A stretch of 32,526 bases of DNA from positions 1 through 32,526 of the forward strand of contig CAJFVL010000017.1 of the NCBI GenBank assembly GCA_904420465.1, read 5' to 3'. The notes under the pieces are model-generated. The model worked only from the letters and a program-made list of their open reading frames with translations. It was not told where the DNA came from and searched no databases. The DNA is from an uncultured Clostridium sp. Its GTDB lineage: Bacteria > Bacillota > Clostridia > Oscillospirales > Oscillospiraceae. Position 1 is the stretch's first letter. Every line of letters begins with the position of its first letter. The position numbers were made by a program, and so were the translations under genes. Positions 14,878-22,517 of the stretch are shown here, in pieces.

Positions 14878-16227
14878 ATGAATCAGTACATTGAGAAAGT
14901 TCTTGCCGCCACAAAAGCCAAAAATGCCAACGAGCCCGAGTTTCTCCAGACCGTGGAAGAGGTCCTCTCTTCCCTGGACCCGGTGATCGAGGCTCACCCC
15001 GAGTATGAGAAGGCCGCCCTGCTGGAGCGGATGGTGGAGCCCGAGCGGGTGGTGGAGTTCCGGGTCACCTGGATGGATGACCAGGGCGCTTATCATGTCA
15101 ACCGCGGCTACCGCGTGCAGTATAACGGCGCCCTGGGCCCCTACAAGGGCGGCCTGCGCTTCCACCCCTCTGTCAACCTGTCCATTATGAAGTTCCTGGG
15201 CTTTGAGCAGACCTTCAAGGACAGCCTGACCACTCTGCCCATCGGCGGCGCCAAGGGCGGCTCTGACTTTGACCCCCGCGGCAAGAGCGACGCCGAGGTC
15301 ATGCGCTTCTGCCAGGCCTTTATGACCGAGCTGTACCGCCACATCGGGCCCGACATCGACGTGCCCGCCGGCGACATCGGCGTGGGCGCCCGGGAGATCG
15401 GCTACCTGTACGGCCAGTACCGCCGCATCAAGGGCGCCTTTGAAAACGGCGTGATCACCGGCAAGGGCTTCTCCTACGGCGGCTCCCTGATGCGTCCCGA
15501 GGCCACCGGCTTCGGCGCCGCCTATTACGCCAACGAGGTCCTGAAGCACGAGCATGATACCTTCGAGGGCAAGACGGTGGCCATCTCCGGCTTCGGCAAT
15601 GTGGCCTGGGGCCTGTGCCAGAAGGTGGCCCAGCTGGGCGGCAAGGTGGTCACCCTGTCCGGTCCCGACGGCTATATCTACGATCCCGACGGCATCAACA
15701 CCAAGGAAAAGTATGATTATCTGCTGGAGATGCGTGCCTCCGGCCGGGACAAGGTTCAGGACTACGCCGATAAGTTCGGCTGCGAGTTCCACGCCGGCGA
15801 GAAGCCCTGGGGCCGCAAGGTGGACATCATCATGCCCTCCGCCACCCAGAACGACGTGACCATGGAGTGGGCCGAGAAGATTGTGGCCAACGGCATCAAG
15901 TACTACATCGAAGTGGCCAACATGCCCACCACCAACGACGCCCTGCGCTATATGATGAGCCAGAAGAACATGATCGTCGCCCCCTCCAAGGCGGTCAACG
16001 CCGGCGGCGTCATCGGCTCCGCCCTGGAGATGGCCCAGAACTCCGAGCGGCTGTTCTGGACCGCCGAGGAAGTGGACGAGAAGCTGCATCGCATCATCAT
16101 CAATATCCACGATTCTTCCGTCAAGGCCGCCGAGCAGTACGGCCTGGGCTATAACCTGGTGGCCGGCGCCAACATCGCGGGCTTCCAACGGGTGGCCGAC
16201 GCCATGATGGCCCAGGGCACCTTCTGA
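14878..16227 (+). CDS. gdhA: Glutamate dehydrogenase, hexameric, probably NAD-dependent, 449 aa
   Basis: Interconverts glutamate and 2-oxoglutarate plus ammonia. Catalytic and substrate residues sit as in the clostridial enzyme, offset by one: K90 (GPYKGGLRF), K114 (FKDSL), K126 (LPIGGAKGG) and D166 (PAGDIGVG). The nucleotide-binding domain has SGFGNVAWG at about 237-245, followed by SGPDGYIYDPDG. That last motif matches my memory of the NAD-specific enzyme of Clostridium symbiosum rather than the Ser/Arg-rich loop of NADPH enzymes. The ATG at 14878 follows AGGAGGAGA. Single-gene unit with a terminator. It probably serves glutamate fermentation as well as nitrogen metabolism. Confidence 0.95.
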   Translation: MNQYIEKVLAATKAKNANEPEFLQTVEEVLSSLDPVIEAHPEYEKAALLERMVEPERVVEFRVTWMDDQGAYHVNRGYRVQYNGALGPYKGGLRFHPSVNLSIMKFLGFEQTFKDSLTTLPIGGAKGGSDFDPRGKSDAEVMRFCQAFMTELYRHIGPDIDVPAGDIGVGAREIGYLYGQYRRIKGAFENGVITGKGFSYGGSLMRPEATGFGAAYYANEVLKHEHDTFEGKTVAISGFGNVAWGLCQKVAQLGGKVVTLSGPDGYIYDPDGINTKEKYDYLLEMRASGRDKVQDYADKFGCEFHAGEKPWGRKVDIIMPSATQNDVTMEWAEKIVANGIKYYIEVANMPTTNDALRYMMSQKNMIVAPSKAVNAGGVIGSALEMAQNSERLFWTAEEVDEKLHRIIINIHDSSVKAAEQYGLGYNLVAGANIAGFQRVADAMMAQGTF

Positions 16228-16258
16228 TATGACCTGACCCCTCTCTTTCTTCCCCTGT

Positions 16259-16295
16259 CCGGCGGGTACCTCCCGGTGCCCGCCGGAATTATTTT
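16259..16295 (+). terminator. Intrinsic terminator of gdhA
   Basis: CCGGCGGG (16259-16266) and CCCGCCGG (16279-16286) pair. AATTATTTT follows. Confidence 0.75.
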
Positions 16296-16376
16296 GCAAA
16301 TTTTTTCCTGACCCCGCAACCAAAGCCGCATTTTTGCGTCCTGACAGGTGAAACCACCAAATTAGGAGGGATCTGA

Positions 16377-17012
16377 ATGAAACAGGGGACAAAACGGCTG
16401 GCGACCGCTCTGGCCGCGGCGGCCGCCTTTCTGCTTTGGATGTGGCGGGGGCTGACTCCGCCGGCCCCCCAGCCCGGCTTTATGCCCGGCGGCGCCATGG
16501 CAGAGCCGCTGGGGGCGGCGGTGGGAGCGCTGCTGGCCGCGGCGGCGGCCGGTTTTCTGGTCCGCCGCCTCCTCCGGGGGCTGGACCGGCTGAAGCTCTC
16601 CGCCCGCAAGCAGGGGCTGCTGCTGGCCGCGCTGGCCCTTGCGTTCTGCCTGCTGGCGTGGTACGCTTGGGGACGGGGAAGCCGCCCCTTCGCCCACCTG
16701 GAGGGAGCGGATCTGGTATCGGCCACCGTCCACCTCTCCCCGCCCGACGTGACGCTGGAGCTGGACCGGGCGGAACTGGACGAGCTGGCAGGGCTGCTGC
16801 GGGAGGTGGTCGTCTACGAGCGGGACGGCAGCTGGACGGAGTACGCCGGCCAGGCGGTGACCTACACCCTGGAGCTGGCTGGCGGCCTCACCTGCACTGT
16901 AACGGACTACAACCCCTTCCTGATTCTGGACGGAGTGGGCTACCGCACCAAATATGAGCCCTGCGAGGCCCTGAACAGCTTTGGAAACCGGCTGCTGCGG
17001 GGCTATCCCTGA
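16377..17012 (+). CDS. Unknown membrane protein preceding an ECF sigma factor, 211 aa
   Basis: No family recognised. Three hydrophobic segments are visible: about residues 8-24, an Ala-rich one at 43-63, and 79-96. A C-terminal globular part of about 110 residues follows, predicted outside if the N-terminus is cytoplasmic. That part is a beta-rich run (VSATVHLSPPDVTLELDRAE and on). The ATG at 16377 has a TAGGAGGG site. It lies 21 bases before the sigma factor, so the three genes form one unit, and it may be a target or sensor partner of the sigma factor (inference). Confidence 0.65.
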   Translation: MKQGTKRLATALAAAAAFLLWMWRGLTPPAPQPGFMPGGAMAEPLGAAVGALLAAAAAGFLVRRLLRGLDRLKLSARKQGLLLAALALAFCLLAWYAWGRGSRPFAHLEGADLVSATVHLSPPDVTLELDRAELDELAGLLREVVVYERDGSWTEYAGQAVTYTLELAGGLTCTVTDYNPFLILDGVGYRTKYEPCEALNSFGNRLLRGYP

Positions 17013-17033
17013 TCTGATACGGAGGAGACCGCC

Positions 17034-17594
17034 ATGGAGGACCACATGATTATTGACCTGTACTGGGCCCGGGACCAGCGGGCCATTGTGGAGAGTGAGG
17101 ACAAGTACGGCCCCTACTGCCGCGCCATCGCCCGGGGTATTCTGGAGCGGCGGGAGGACGCGGAGGAGTGCGTCAACGACACCTGGCTGCGGGCCTGGAA
17201 CGCCATGCCGCCCCAGCGGCCCAACATCCTGTCCGCCTTTTTCGGCAGGCTGACCCGCAACCTGTCCCTGGATCGGTGGCGGCGGGAACGGGCGGCCAAG
17301 CGGGGAGGCAGCCAGGCGGAGGCCGCCCTCCATGAGCTGGAGGACTGCCTCCCCGACCTCCGGGGACCGGAGGAGCACCTGGAGGCCGGGGAGACCGCCG
17401 CGATCATCTCCGCCTTCCTCCGGAAACAGCCCGAGCTGGACCGGAAGCTGTTTATCCGCCGCTACTTCCATCTGGAGTCCATCGCCGCCCTGGCCGGACG
17501 CTTCCGGCTGACCCAGGGGCAGGTGAAGTCCCGGCTCCACCGCACCCGTGCCAAGCTGAAGCACACATTGGAGCAGGAGGGGGTTGCCGTATGA
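17034..17594 (+). CDS. ECF-type RNA polymerase sigma factor, 186 aa
   Basis: Region 2 covers about residues 15-85 (YCRAIARGIL, EDAEECVNDTWLRAWNAMPP, then LTRNLSLDRWRRERAA). Region 4 covers about 120-175 (FIRRYFHLESIAALAGRF, QGQVKSRLHRTRAKLK). The length is typical of group 4 sigma factors. It directs polymerase to a small regulon, probably including its own operon; I see no obvious ECF promoter motif upstream. The start ATG 17034 follows GGAGGAG; ATG 17046 is possible. The stop overlaps the next gene as ATGA, the usual layout for a sigma/anti-sigma pair. Confidence 0.92.
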   Translation: MEDHMIIDLYWARDQRAIVESEDKYGPYCRAIARGILERREDAEECVNDTWLRAWNAMPPQRPNILSAFFGRLTRNLSLDRWRRERAAKRGGSQAEAALHELEDCLPDLRGPEEHLEAGETAAIISAFLRKQPELDRKLFIRRYFHLESIAALAGRFRLTQGQVKSRLHRTRAKLKHTLEQEGVAV

Positions 17595-18157
17595 ACGCTG
17601 ATTTTTTGCTGGATGCCGTGGGGCTTCTGGATGACGACCTGATCGCGGAGGCGGACGCCCCCCTGTCCGCCCGTCCCTCCCTCCTGTCCCGCGTCCAGCG
17701 GGCGGCACCTCTCCTGGCCGCCTGTCTGGTGCTGGTCCTGGCGCTGCGCATGGTTCCCTTCGGCGGAATGTCCGGGGGCGGGGGCGAAATGAACAGCACC
17801 GGCGCCGGCGAGGGGGCTGGCGGGGACTTCTCCTCCCCCGGAGAGCCGTCCTCCCCGGCCGGCGGCTCCTCCGGCGGCGCCCCGGAGTCCAGCGAGGACG
17901 CGGGGGACCGCCCCGCCGCCATCATGGTGGATGGGGTGCTGTACTGGTCCACCGGCCGGGAGATGCCCGGCGAACCGGACCCTTCTGTCATCCAGGAAAC
18001 CACCTCCTATACCGACGGCATGCCCGAGGAGGACGGTCAGAGCAACTTTGCCCGGGAGGGCACCTGGTACGCCGTCACCGATGACGGCGTCCTGGTGCTG
18101 ATTGACCAGGAATGGGTGCTGTTTGAGCCGGCGCCCTCCTGGGCGCAGGAGGACTAA
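17591..18157 (+). CDS. Putative anti-sigma factor / membrane-anchored partner, 188 aa
   Basis: A cytoplasmic N-terminus of about 35 residues (MNADFLLDAVGLLDDDLIAE) is followed by one membrane helix at about 37-55 and a Gly/Ser/Pro/Glu-rich linker of about 60 residues. The compact C-terminal domain ends SWAQED and looks extracytoplasmic. It overlaps the sigma gene as ATGA, as anti-sigma factors usually do. There is no HxxxCxxC zinc motif, so it is not a ZAS-type anti-sigma protein. Function is inferred from context and topology only. A strong terminator follows. Confidence 0.65.
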   Translation: MNADFLLDAVGLLDDDLIAEADAPLSARPSLLSRVQRAAPLLAACLVLVLALRMVPFGGMSGGGGEMNSTGAGEGAGGDFSSPGEPSSPAGGSSGGAPESSEDAGDRPAAIMVDGVLYWSTGREMPGEPDPSVIQETTSYTDGMPEEDGQSNFAREGTWYAVTDDGVLVLIDQEWVLFEPAPSWAQED

Positions 18158-18166
18158 AAAAGCATT

Positions 18167-18200
18167 GGGCGTCCCCCGGCGGGGACGCCCAAAGCTTTTC
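18167..18200. terminator. Intrinsic terminator between convergent units
   Basis: GGGCGTCCCC (18167-18176), a CGGC loop and GGGGACGCCC (18181-18190) form a perfect 10-bp stem. AAAGCTTTTCTTGTTTT follows; AAAAAAG upstream also allows minus-strand use. Confidence 0.85.
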
Positions 18201-18208
18201 TTGTTTTG

Positions 18209-18871
18209 CTAGACCCGCTCCAGCAGGCCGGCGGCCCAGGTCAGGTGCCGGCGCAGGGTCTCAGCCAGCTCCTCCCCATTCCTGCGGCGGAGACAGGCCA
18301 GGATTTCCAGATGCTGCCGGGTGCTCTCCCGGATGTCATTCAGCGCCTCCACCGACAACAGCTGATACCGTTTGACGATGGCGTTGTTGTTGGCCATGAT
18401 GGACCTGATATAGTGGTTCTGGCACCGCTCCACAATCAGCTCATGGAGCTCCCAGTCCAAAGCGGAAAACCGCCCCGGGTTGGGAAAGCTTCCCCCCTCC
18501 CCGCACTCGGCCAGCAGGGCCCGGAAGCGCTCCTCCAGGCTGTCAATCTCCTCCTCCGTGATGCGGGACACCGCCGTCCTGGCCGCCTGGACCTCCAGCA
18601 GGCAGCGGACCTCATACAGATCCTCAATGTCCTTTGCGGACAGGGGCTTGACGTATGCGCCGATCCCGTTTCGGATCTCCAGCCAGTCCTCGCTGGCCAG
18701 GGTGCGCAGGGCCTCACGCACCGGGGTACGGCTCATCCCCAGCTGCGCGGCCAGCTGGCTCTCGCTGAGGATATCCCCCGGACTGAATTTCCCCTGGCAC
18801 AGGGCCTCCTTGATGGCCTCATAGGCCCGCTGGGACAGCGTCAGCCTGGCGGGGGATCTGGCTTCCAGCAT
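18209..18871 (-). CDS. GntR-family regulator, FadR/FCD subfamily, 220 aa
   Basis: An N-terminal winged helix covers about residues 10-75 (YEAIKEALCQGKFSPGDIL, SESQLAAQLGMSRTPVREAL). The C-terminal all-helical FCD domain (about 83-215) has the conserved Asp/His positions (DWELHELIV near 138-146) that usually bind a metal and a carboxylate effector. The ATG at 18871 has AGGAGGAG upstream; the open frame continues past it but into the neighbouring gene's end. It is the last gene of the LarA-like / aconitase X operon and probably represses it by binding the palindrome at 21882-21893. The effector is probably the pathway's hydroxy-acid or hydroxy-amino-acid substrate. Confidence 0.9.
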   Translation of the reverse strand: MLEARSPARLTLSQRAYEAIKEALCQGKFSPGDILSESQLAAQLGMSRTPVREALRTLASEDWLEIRNGIGAYVKPLSAKDIEDLYEVRCLLEVQAARTAVSRITEEEIDSLEERFRALLAECGEGGSFPNPGRFSALDWELHELIVERCQNHYIRSIMANNNAIVKRYQLLSVEALNDIRESTRQHLEILACLRRRNGEELAETLRRHLTWAAGLLERV

Positions 18872-18902
18872 GGGCTCTCCTCCTGTCCTTTGTGATCCGC
18901 CG

Positions 18903-19310
18903 TCAGTCCTGAATTTCCACCCAGCCCTCGTCGGCGTTGACGGCCACCATGTCGCCGTCCTTGACTGCCTCATAAAAGGCAGGGTCCACCTTGTCCACCA
19001 TGGGCAGCTCCATAATAATGGCGCCTGCCACCAGCACGGGGTCGGGGTCCTGGATGATCAGGGCGGCGGGCATGTTGTGGAACCGGTCCAGATGGTACAG
19101 CCCGTCCTGCTGCACCACCGAGCTGCCCTTTCCGCCGGGGAAGATCAGCACCTTCCGGGCGATGGTGCGGCCCTCCAGCTGATGGTTCTTCTCCTCCATC
19201 ACGCCGTCCTCCGGCCGGACCTGGTAAAACATAATGCGGTCCTGGGTGATCACGGCCTCAGCCTGGGCCTTGCCCTCTGAAATCTTGTGGCAGGAAAATC
19301 TTTTAGCCAT
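18903..19310 (-). CDS. Aconitase X swivel domain (DUF126), small subunit, 135 aa
   Basis: Matches the AcnX small subunit: N-terminal SCHKISEGKAQAEAV, then VLIFPGGKGSSVVQQDGLY with the swivel-domain Gly/Ser loop, and a tail ending VNADEGWVEI. It pairs with the large subunit to form a dehydratase; known AcnX enzymes act on cis-3-hydroxy-L-proline (bacteria) or 5-phosphomevalonate (archaea). The start at 19310 lies one base after the large-subunit stop, with GAGGTGA inside that gene's end, so translation is coupled. Confidence 0.9.
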   Translation of the reverse strand: MAKRFSCHKISEGKAQAEAVITQDRIMFYQVRPEDGVMEEKNHQLEGRTIARKVLIFPGGKGSSVVQQDGLYHLDRFHNMPAALIIQDPDPVLVAGAIIMELPMVDKVDPAFYEAVKDGDMVAVNADEGWVEIQD

Positions 19311-19311
19311 A

Positions 19312-20526
19312 TTATTTCACCTCTCCAGTCAGGGCGGCCTCGATGCAGGTATCCAGGTCGCGGATCATAAAGTGGATGCCCCTGCGGCGGGGATAATAGG
19401 CGCACTTGGGGGACTCGGTGATCCCCACCTTGCCCTTCAAATAGTGCCAGCAGGGCTGGTCGGGACAGGTATCGGGGATCAGCTCGGCGCCGGCGGCGGC
19501 CAGCACATCATACACTCCCATGCGCCGGGCCATCTCCGCCCAATCGCTGGAGGTAAGGATGTACATGGGAATGGCCAGCTTCCTGCCCTCAATCCTGCGG
19601 GCGATGTACATGGCCTCCTTCAGGGTGAAGTGGGGACAGCCGAACATGGCGAAATCCACCTTGCCGTCATGGGCCTGGTCACTGAATTTCTCTTCAAACT
19701 CCCGCAGGTCCCGATCGGTGATGACCACCTCGTGCTTGGGCTTCTTGCCGCCCAGCGCCGCCTCCAGCGTGGGAGCCTCAGGGGTAAAGCCCACAATGTG
19801 GTACATGCCGTAAGCGCCCGAGGTGTTCAGCTGAGCGCCCAGGTTGCGCAGGGCCTCGGAGCTGATGTGGCGGGGCAAACCGGTGAACACGGGGATACCC
19901 TCGCCGATCTTGTCCCCCATCATGCCCAGCAGGTGGTACTCGTAGTCCGACTTCATATTGGCCTCTACACGGACCACGATGTCCCCCTTCCGGTTCTCAT
20001 CCAGCAGCAGGCCGTACTCAGGCACGCACCCCGTCACGGCGGCACACAGGGCGCTGTTGGCGCTCTCCCGGTTGGAACGGGCCCCCCAAACGGAATTCAC
20101 ATAGGGGGTGGCACTGGACTCGGAAAAGGCGCAGATCTCCCCAAAGTTGGGGACATTGGAGGCGATGTAGGGGGTGCAGTTATAGGACAGCACCGCCCCC
20201 AGTCCCCGGTAGGCCGCGTCGGTGCGGCGCATGTGGTCGGCGTCGGCCTCATCCACCGGATGGGGGCAGTCCCCGGTAAAGTGGGCCAGGCAGAAGCCAG
20301 GGTTGACGGTAGGGGCCACCCGGCAGCGGGCACCCGCCTTGAGCATTTTCTCGGCAAACCACAGGTCGCCCGCCTGGTTGCTCAGGGCGATGTGAGCCCG
20401 GGTAATGGGCACCATGCGGGGGGCGTCAAAGGCCTCGCCCAGGGCAAACTGGATCTTCATGGCATAGGCGGCGCCCTCCCCGTACTTGCCATCCAGCATG
20501 GCCTGCTGTTCCTGCGTAAGTTTCAT
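19312..20526 (-). CDS. Aconitase X catalytic domain (DUF521), large subunit, 404 aa
   Basis: Dehydratase large subunit of the AcnX superfamily. Visible are an N-terminal helical region and three widely spaced cysteines in family-like motifs that probably hold the Fe-S cluster: C117 (NCTPY), C297 (GCPH) and C354 (DTC). Active-site stretches include SNVPNFGEICAFSESSATP and TSSDWAEM. Length (about 400 aa) is normal for a split large subunit. The ATG at 20526 follows GGGAGGA. Archaeal AcnX serves the mevalonate pathway; with a GntR regulator and a DUF2088 protein, catabolism of a hydroxylated acid or amino acid is more likely here. Substrate is unproven. Confidence 0.92.
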   Translation of the reverse strand: MKLTQEQQAMLDGKYGEGAAYAMKIQFALGEAFDAPRMVPITRAHIALSNQAGDLWFAEKMLKAGARCRVAPTVNPGFCLAHFTGDCPHPVDEADADHMRRTDAAYRGLGAVLSYNCTPYIASNVPNFGEICAFSESSATPYVNSVWGARSNRESANSALCAAVTGCVPEYGLLLDENRKGDIVVRVEANMKSDYEYHLLGMMGDKIGEGIPVFTGLPRHISSEALRNLGAQLNTSGAYGMYHIVGFTPEAPTLEAALGGKKPKHEVVITDRDLREFEEKFSDQAHDGKVDFAMFGCPHFTLKEAMYIARRIEGRKLAIPMYILTSSDWAEMARRMGVYDVLAAAGAELIPDTCPDQPCWHYLKGKVGITESPKCAYYPRRRGIHFMIRDLDTCIEAALTGEVK

Positions 20527-20583
20527 GCTGCAAATTCCTCCCTTGTTGATTCAAATAGAATAGAATGGCTGCGCAGATTCTGA

Positions 20584-21822
20584 TCACGTCTCTTCCGCCA
20601 GGCTGAGCCTGGGGTCGGCCTCCACGTCGGGCAGAAGGGCGTCGGAGACCTGGATGTACTCCAGATGCAGGGTGTTTTGGATGCGGATGATTTTGGGGTG
20701 GTCCCGGTCAATGCCCCGGCAGCACTTCAGCGCCACCCGGACGGCGGTCTCCTCATCCTCCACCGTGCAGGGAATGGAGGCGTCGCCCAGGCAGTTGCAG
20801 GCGATGGCGTTGGCATAGGTGGACTCCCAGTCCACCGCCTCCGCCGCCTGCCGGGTGACCACATCGAACAGGCCGATGCCGATACCGTTGCCGTGGCTGG
20901 CCTCGGTCACCCGGGTGAGCACCAGCTTCTGGTACCTGGGGATGTGGAGGACAAAGGTCTTGAGCACCGAGCTGCGCCCCAGGATGTTGGGGTCAAAGCC
21001 CGCCCCGGACACGTCCTTGCCGATCTCCTGGCAGACGATGACGTCGGCCTCGGGCAGCAGGATGCAGGGCATATTGGCCCGGGCCTGGAGGACCAGCTCC
21101 TTCTCCCGCTCGATCAGCCCCCGGGCAGGGACTGCCTCCACCTGGCTGGTCTGGTCGTAGGCATTCTCCAGGACGGCCACCCCGAAGCCGATGGGAGCCT
21201 TTTCCAGAATGACCCGGGCGGTCTCCTCAATAATTTGGGCAAAGTGCTCCGGGTCCTCCTCGTGGACGGCGGAACAGCCCTTATGGTTGCCCAGGCCGAT
21301 AACCAGCATCTTGCACAGGCCGCTTTGGAGCGGCCCCACAAAGTCGGTGTGCAGCTTGATCCGGTTGATGGGGACCACCAGGTCGGCCTCGAATGCGGTG
21401 CGGTCAAACCAGATGGGGCGCCCGCTTGGAGCATGCCCCAGCAGCACTGTGTCCACGCTGGTGATCACCGGCACGCCCAGGTTTTCCGGGGTGATGCCGT
21501 AACCGGCCAGCACCTCCCGCTGCCCCTCCTCGGTGCCGCCGCCGTGGCTGCCCATGGCCGAGACAATGAAGGGCTCCGCTCCCATTTCCTTCAGACAGGA
21601 CACTGTTGTCTCCACCACGGTATACAGGTCCCGGATGCCCCGGCTGCCCACCGCAACCGCTATCCGGGCTCCGGGCCTGATGGTCTCACGGACCTCAGGT
21701 CTTGCCAGCTGGGCCCGCACAGTGCCGGCCACATCCTCCAGCCGCCGGTTGTCAAACTGCTGCCTCACCCGGTGCATCTGCGGCAGAGGCCGCTCCAGGT
21801 CCTCCCGCAGCAGAATCGGCAT
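20584..21822 (-). CDS. LarA-like protein (DUF2088, nickel-pincer racemase family), 412 aa
   Basis: LarA-family enzymes use a nickel-pincer nucleotide to racemise or epimerise 2-hydroxy acids. By motif position, H93 (GSHGGG), H158 (KLHTD), K171 (LCKML) and H180 (GNHKG) may correspond to the catalytic His and cofactor-tethering Lys of LarA. The spacing between H158 and K171 is longer than in lactate racemase, so this is a divergent branch. GSRGIRD (59-65) occupies the usual DxTR-like site. The ATG at 21822 follows GGGAGGGG. It is the first gene of the operon. The maturation genes larB, larC and larE are not in the window. Lactate as substrate is unlikely given the context. Confidence 0.8.
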   Translation of the reverse strand: MPILLREDLERPLPQMHRVRQQFDNRRLEDVAGTVRAQLARPEVRETIRPGARIAVAVGSRGIRDLYTVVETTVSCLKEMGAEPFIVSAMGSHGGGTEEGQREVLAGYGITPENLGVPVITSVDTVLLGHAPSGRPIWFDRTAFEADLVVPINRIKLHTDFVGPLQSGLCKMLVIGLGNHKGCSAVHEEDPEHFAQIIEETARVILEKAPIGFGVAVLENAYDQTSQVEAVPARGLIEREKELVLQARANMPCILLPEADVIVCQEIGKDVSGAGFDPNILGRSSVLKTFVLHIPRYQKLVLTRVTEASHGNGIGIGLFDVVTRQAAEAVDWESTYANAIACNCLGDASIPCTVEDEETAVRVALKCCRGIDRDHPKIIRIQNTLHLEYIQVSDALLPDVEADPRLSLAEET

Positions 21823-21881
21823 GATGATCCCCTCCCTCTCCTAAATTCAGCTTTTACCGCCTGCATCAAGCTTTTGTTCGA

Positions 21882-21893
21882 CCTGTATACAGG
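21882..21893. promoter_or_regulatory. Perfect 12-bp palindrome, likely GntR/FCD operator
   Basis: CCTGTATACAGG lies about 11-22 bases downstream of the expected start of the leftward transcript. The TGTATACA core fits operators of FadR/FCD regulators. A second half-site-like ACTGTATCTG lies at 21899-21909. Confidence 0.65.
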
Positions 21894-21910
21894 CTATATA
21901 CTGTATCTGC

Positions 21911-21940
21911 ATTATATATCTCCCTCTTCCCACTTGTCAA
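21911..21940 (-). promoter_or_regulatory. Sigma-A promoter of the LarA-like / aconitase X operon
   Basis: On the minus strand, TTGACA (21935-21940), an 18-base spacer and TATAAT (21911-21916). Confidence 0.8.
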
Positions 21941-22018
21941 TAGATTTCACAAATTTATATTCAGTTTTTCACTCCCCTTTGTCTATCTGAGACACTTTAT
22001 TTTTGGAGCCATGAAAAG

Positions 22019-22048
22019 GCGGCCGGCAGATCAGAATCTGCCGGCCGC
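22019..22048. terminator. Perfect 13-bp hairpin in the divergent gap
   Basis: GCGGCCGGCAGAT (22019-22031), a CAGA loop and ATCTGCCGGCCGC (22036-22048). The only T-run is short and on the minus strand (CTTTTC). No gene reads into it from either side, so its role is unclear. The rest of 21941-22200 shows no gene. Confidence 0.4.
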
Positions 22049-22200
22049 GGACATTATTGCGCCTGTCCTCTTTTCTTTTTCCGATATTCCATAATAAAAG
22101 GAGCCGTAATCGAAATTTCCATCCTACACGGCCGACCGAATTACATTGCCGCTCAAATCAACCAATCCCCATTCTATAGGCACTCCCTAAAAAAACTCAG

Positions 22201-22229
22201 TTGACAGCCCGGCCGGTCCGTAGTATAGT
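22201..22229 (+). promoter_or_regulatory. Sigma-A promoter of the riboflavin operon
   Basis: TTGACA (22201-22206), a 17-base spacer and TATAGT (22224-22229), about 20 bases before the riboswitch. Confidence 0.88.
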
Positions 22230-22249
22230 ACAAATGTCAACTGAATCAG

Positions 22250-22358
22250 GATCTTCAGGGCGGGGTGCAAGTCCCCACCGGCGGTACAGCCCGCGAGCCG
22301 AAAGGCATGACTCGGTGAAACTCCGGGGCCGACAGTATAGTCTGGATGGAAGAAGATC
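22250..22358 (+). ncRNA. FMN riboswitch (RFN element)
   Basis: The conserved RFN blocks occur in order: GATCTTCAGGG, GGGGTGCAAGTCCCCACCGG, CGGTACAGCCCGCGAGC, GGTGAAACTCCGGGGCCGAC, AGTCTGGATGG and closing GAAGATC. The ends pair (GATCTTC with GAAGATC). FMN binding represses riboflavin synthesis genes; the terminator just downstream indicates control by premature termination. Confidence 0.97.
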
Positions 22359-22404
22359 GGACTGCGCAGGGGTATTGCCTTCTGCGCCTGCGGATGTGCG
22401 ATTT

Positions 22405-22434
22405 GCTCTGGAATGGAAGTTCCAGAGCTTTTTT
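22405..22434 (+). terminator. Riboswitch-controlled intrinsic terminator
   Basis: GCTCTGGAA (22405-22413), loop TGGAAG and TTCCAGAGC (22420-22428), followed by TTTTTT. An alternative GCGCAG/CTGCGC pairing upstream may take part in switching. Confidence 0.92.
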
Positions 22435-22517
22435 GTCCCCCCGGGCGCGGGCCTTCCGCTGTTTTCGACGCCTTGGACCGACGGTTCAGGGCGTTCTCTG
22501 TTGTCAGGAGGTTCACA

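Noticed and set aside
14731-16392. 553-codon open frame antisense to gdhA
   Set aside because: It mirrors the GC-rich codon pattern of gdhA, is rich in Gly, His, Leu and Val as shadow frames are, lacks a ribosome binding site and runs across the gdhA promoter.
20584-21822. Calling the DUF2088 protein lactate racemase
   Set aside because: Motif spacing differs from LarA, no larBCE genes are nearby, and the neighbours are aconitase X genes, so the substrate is probably different.
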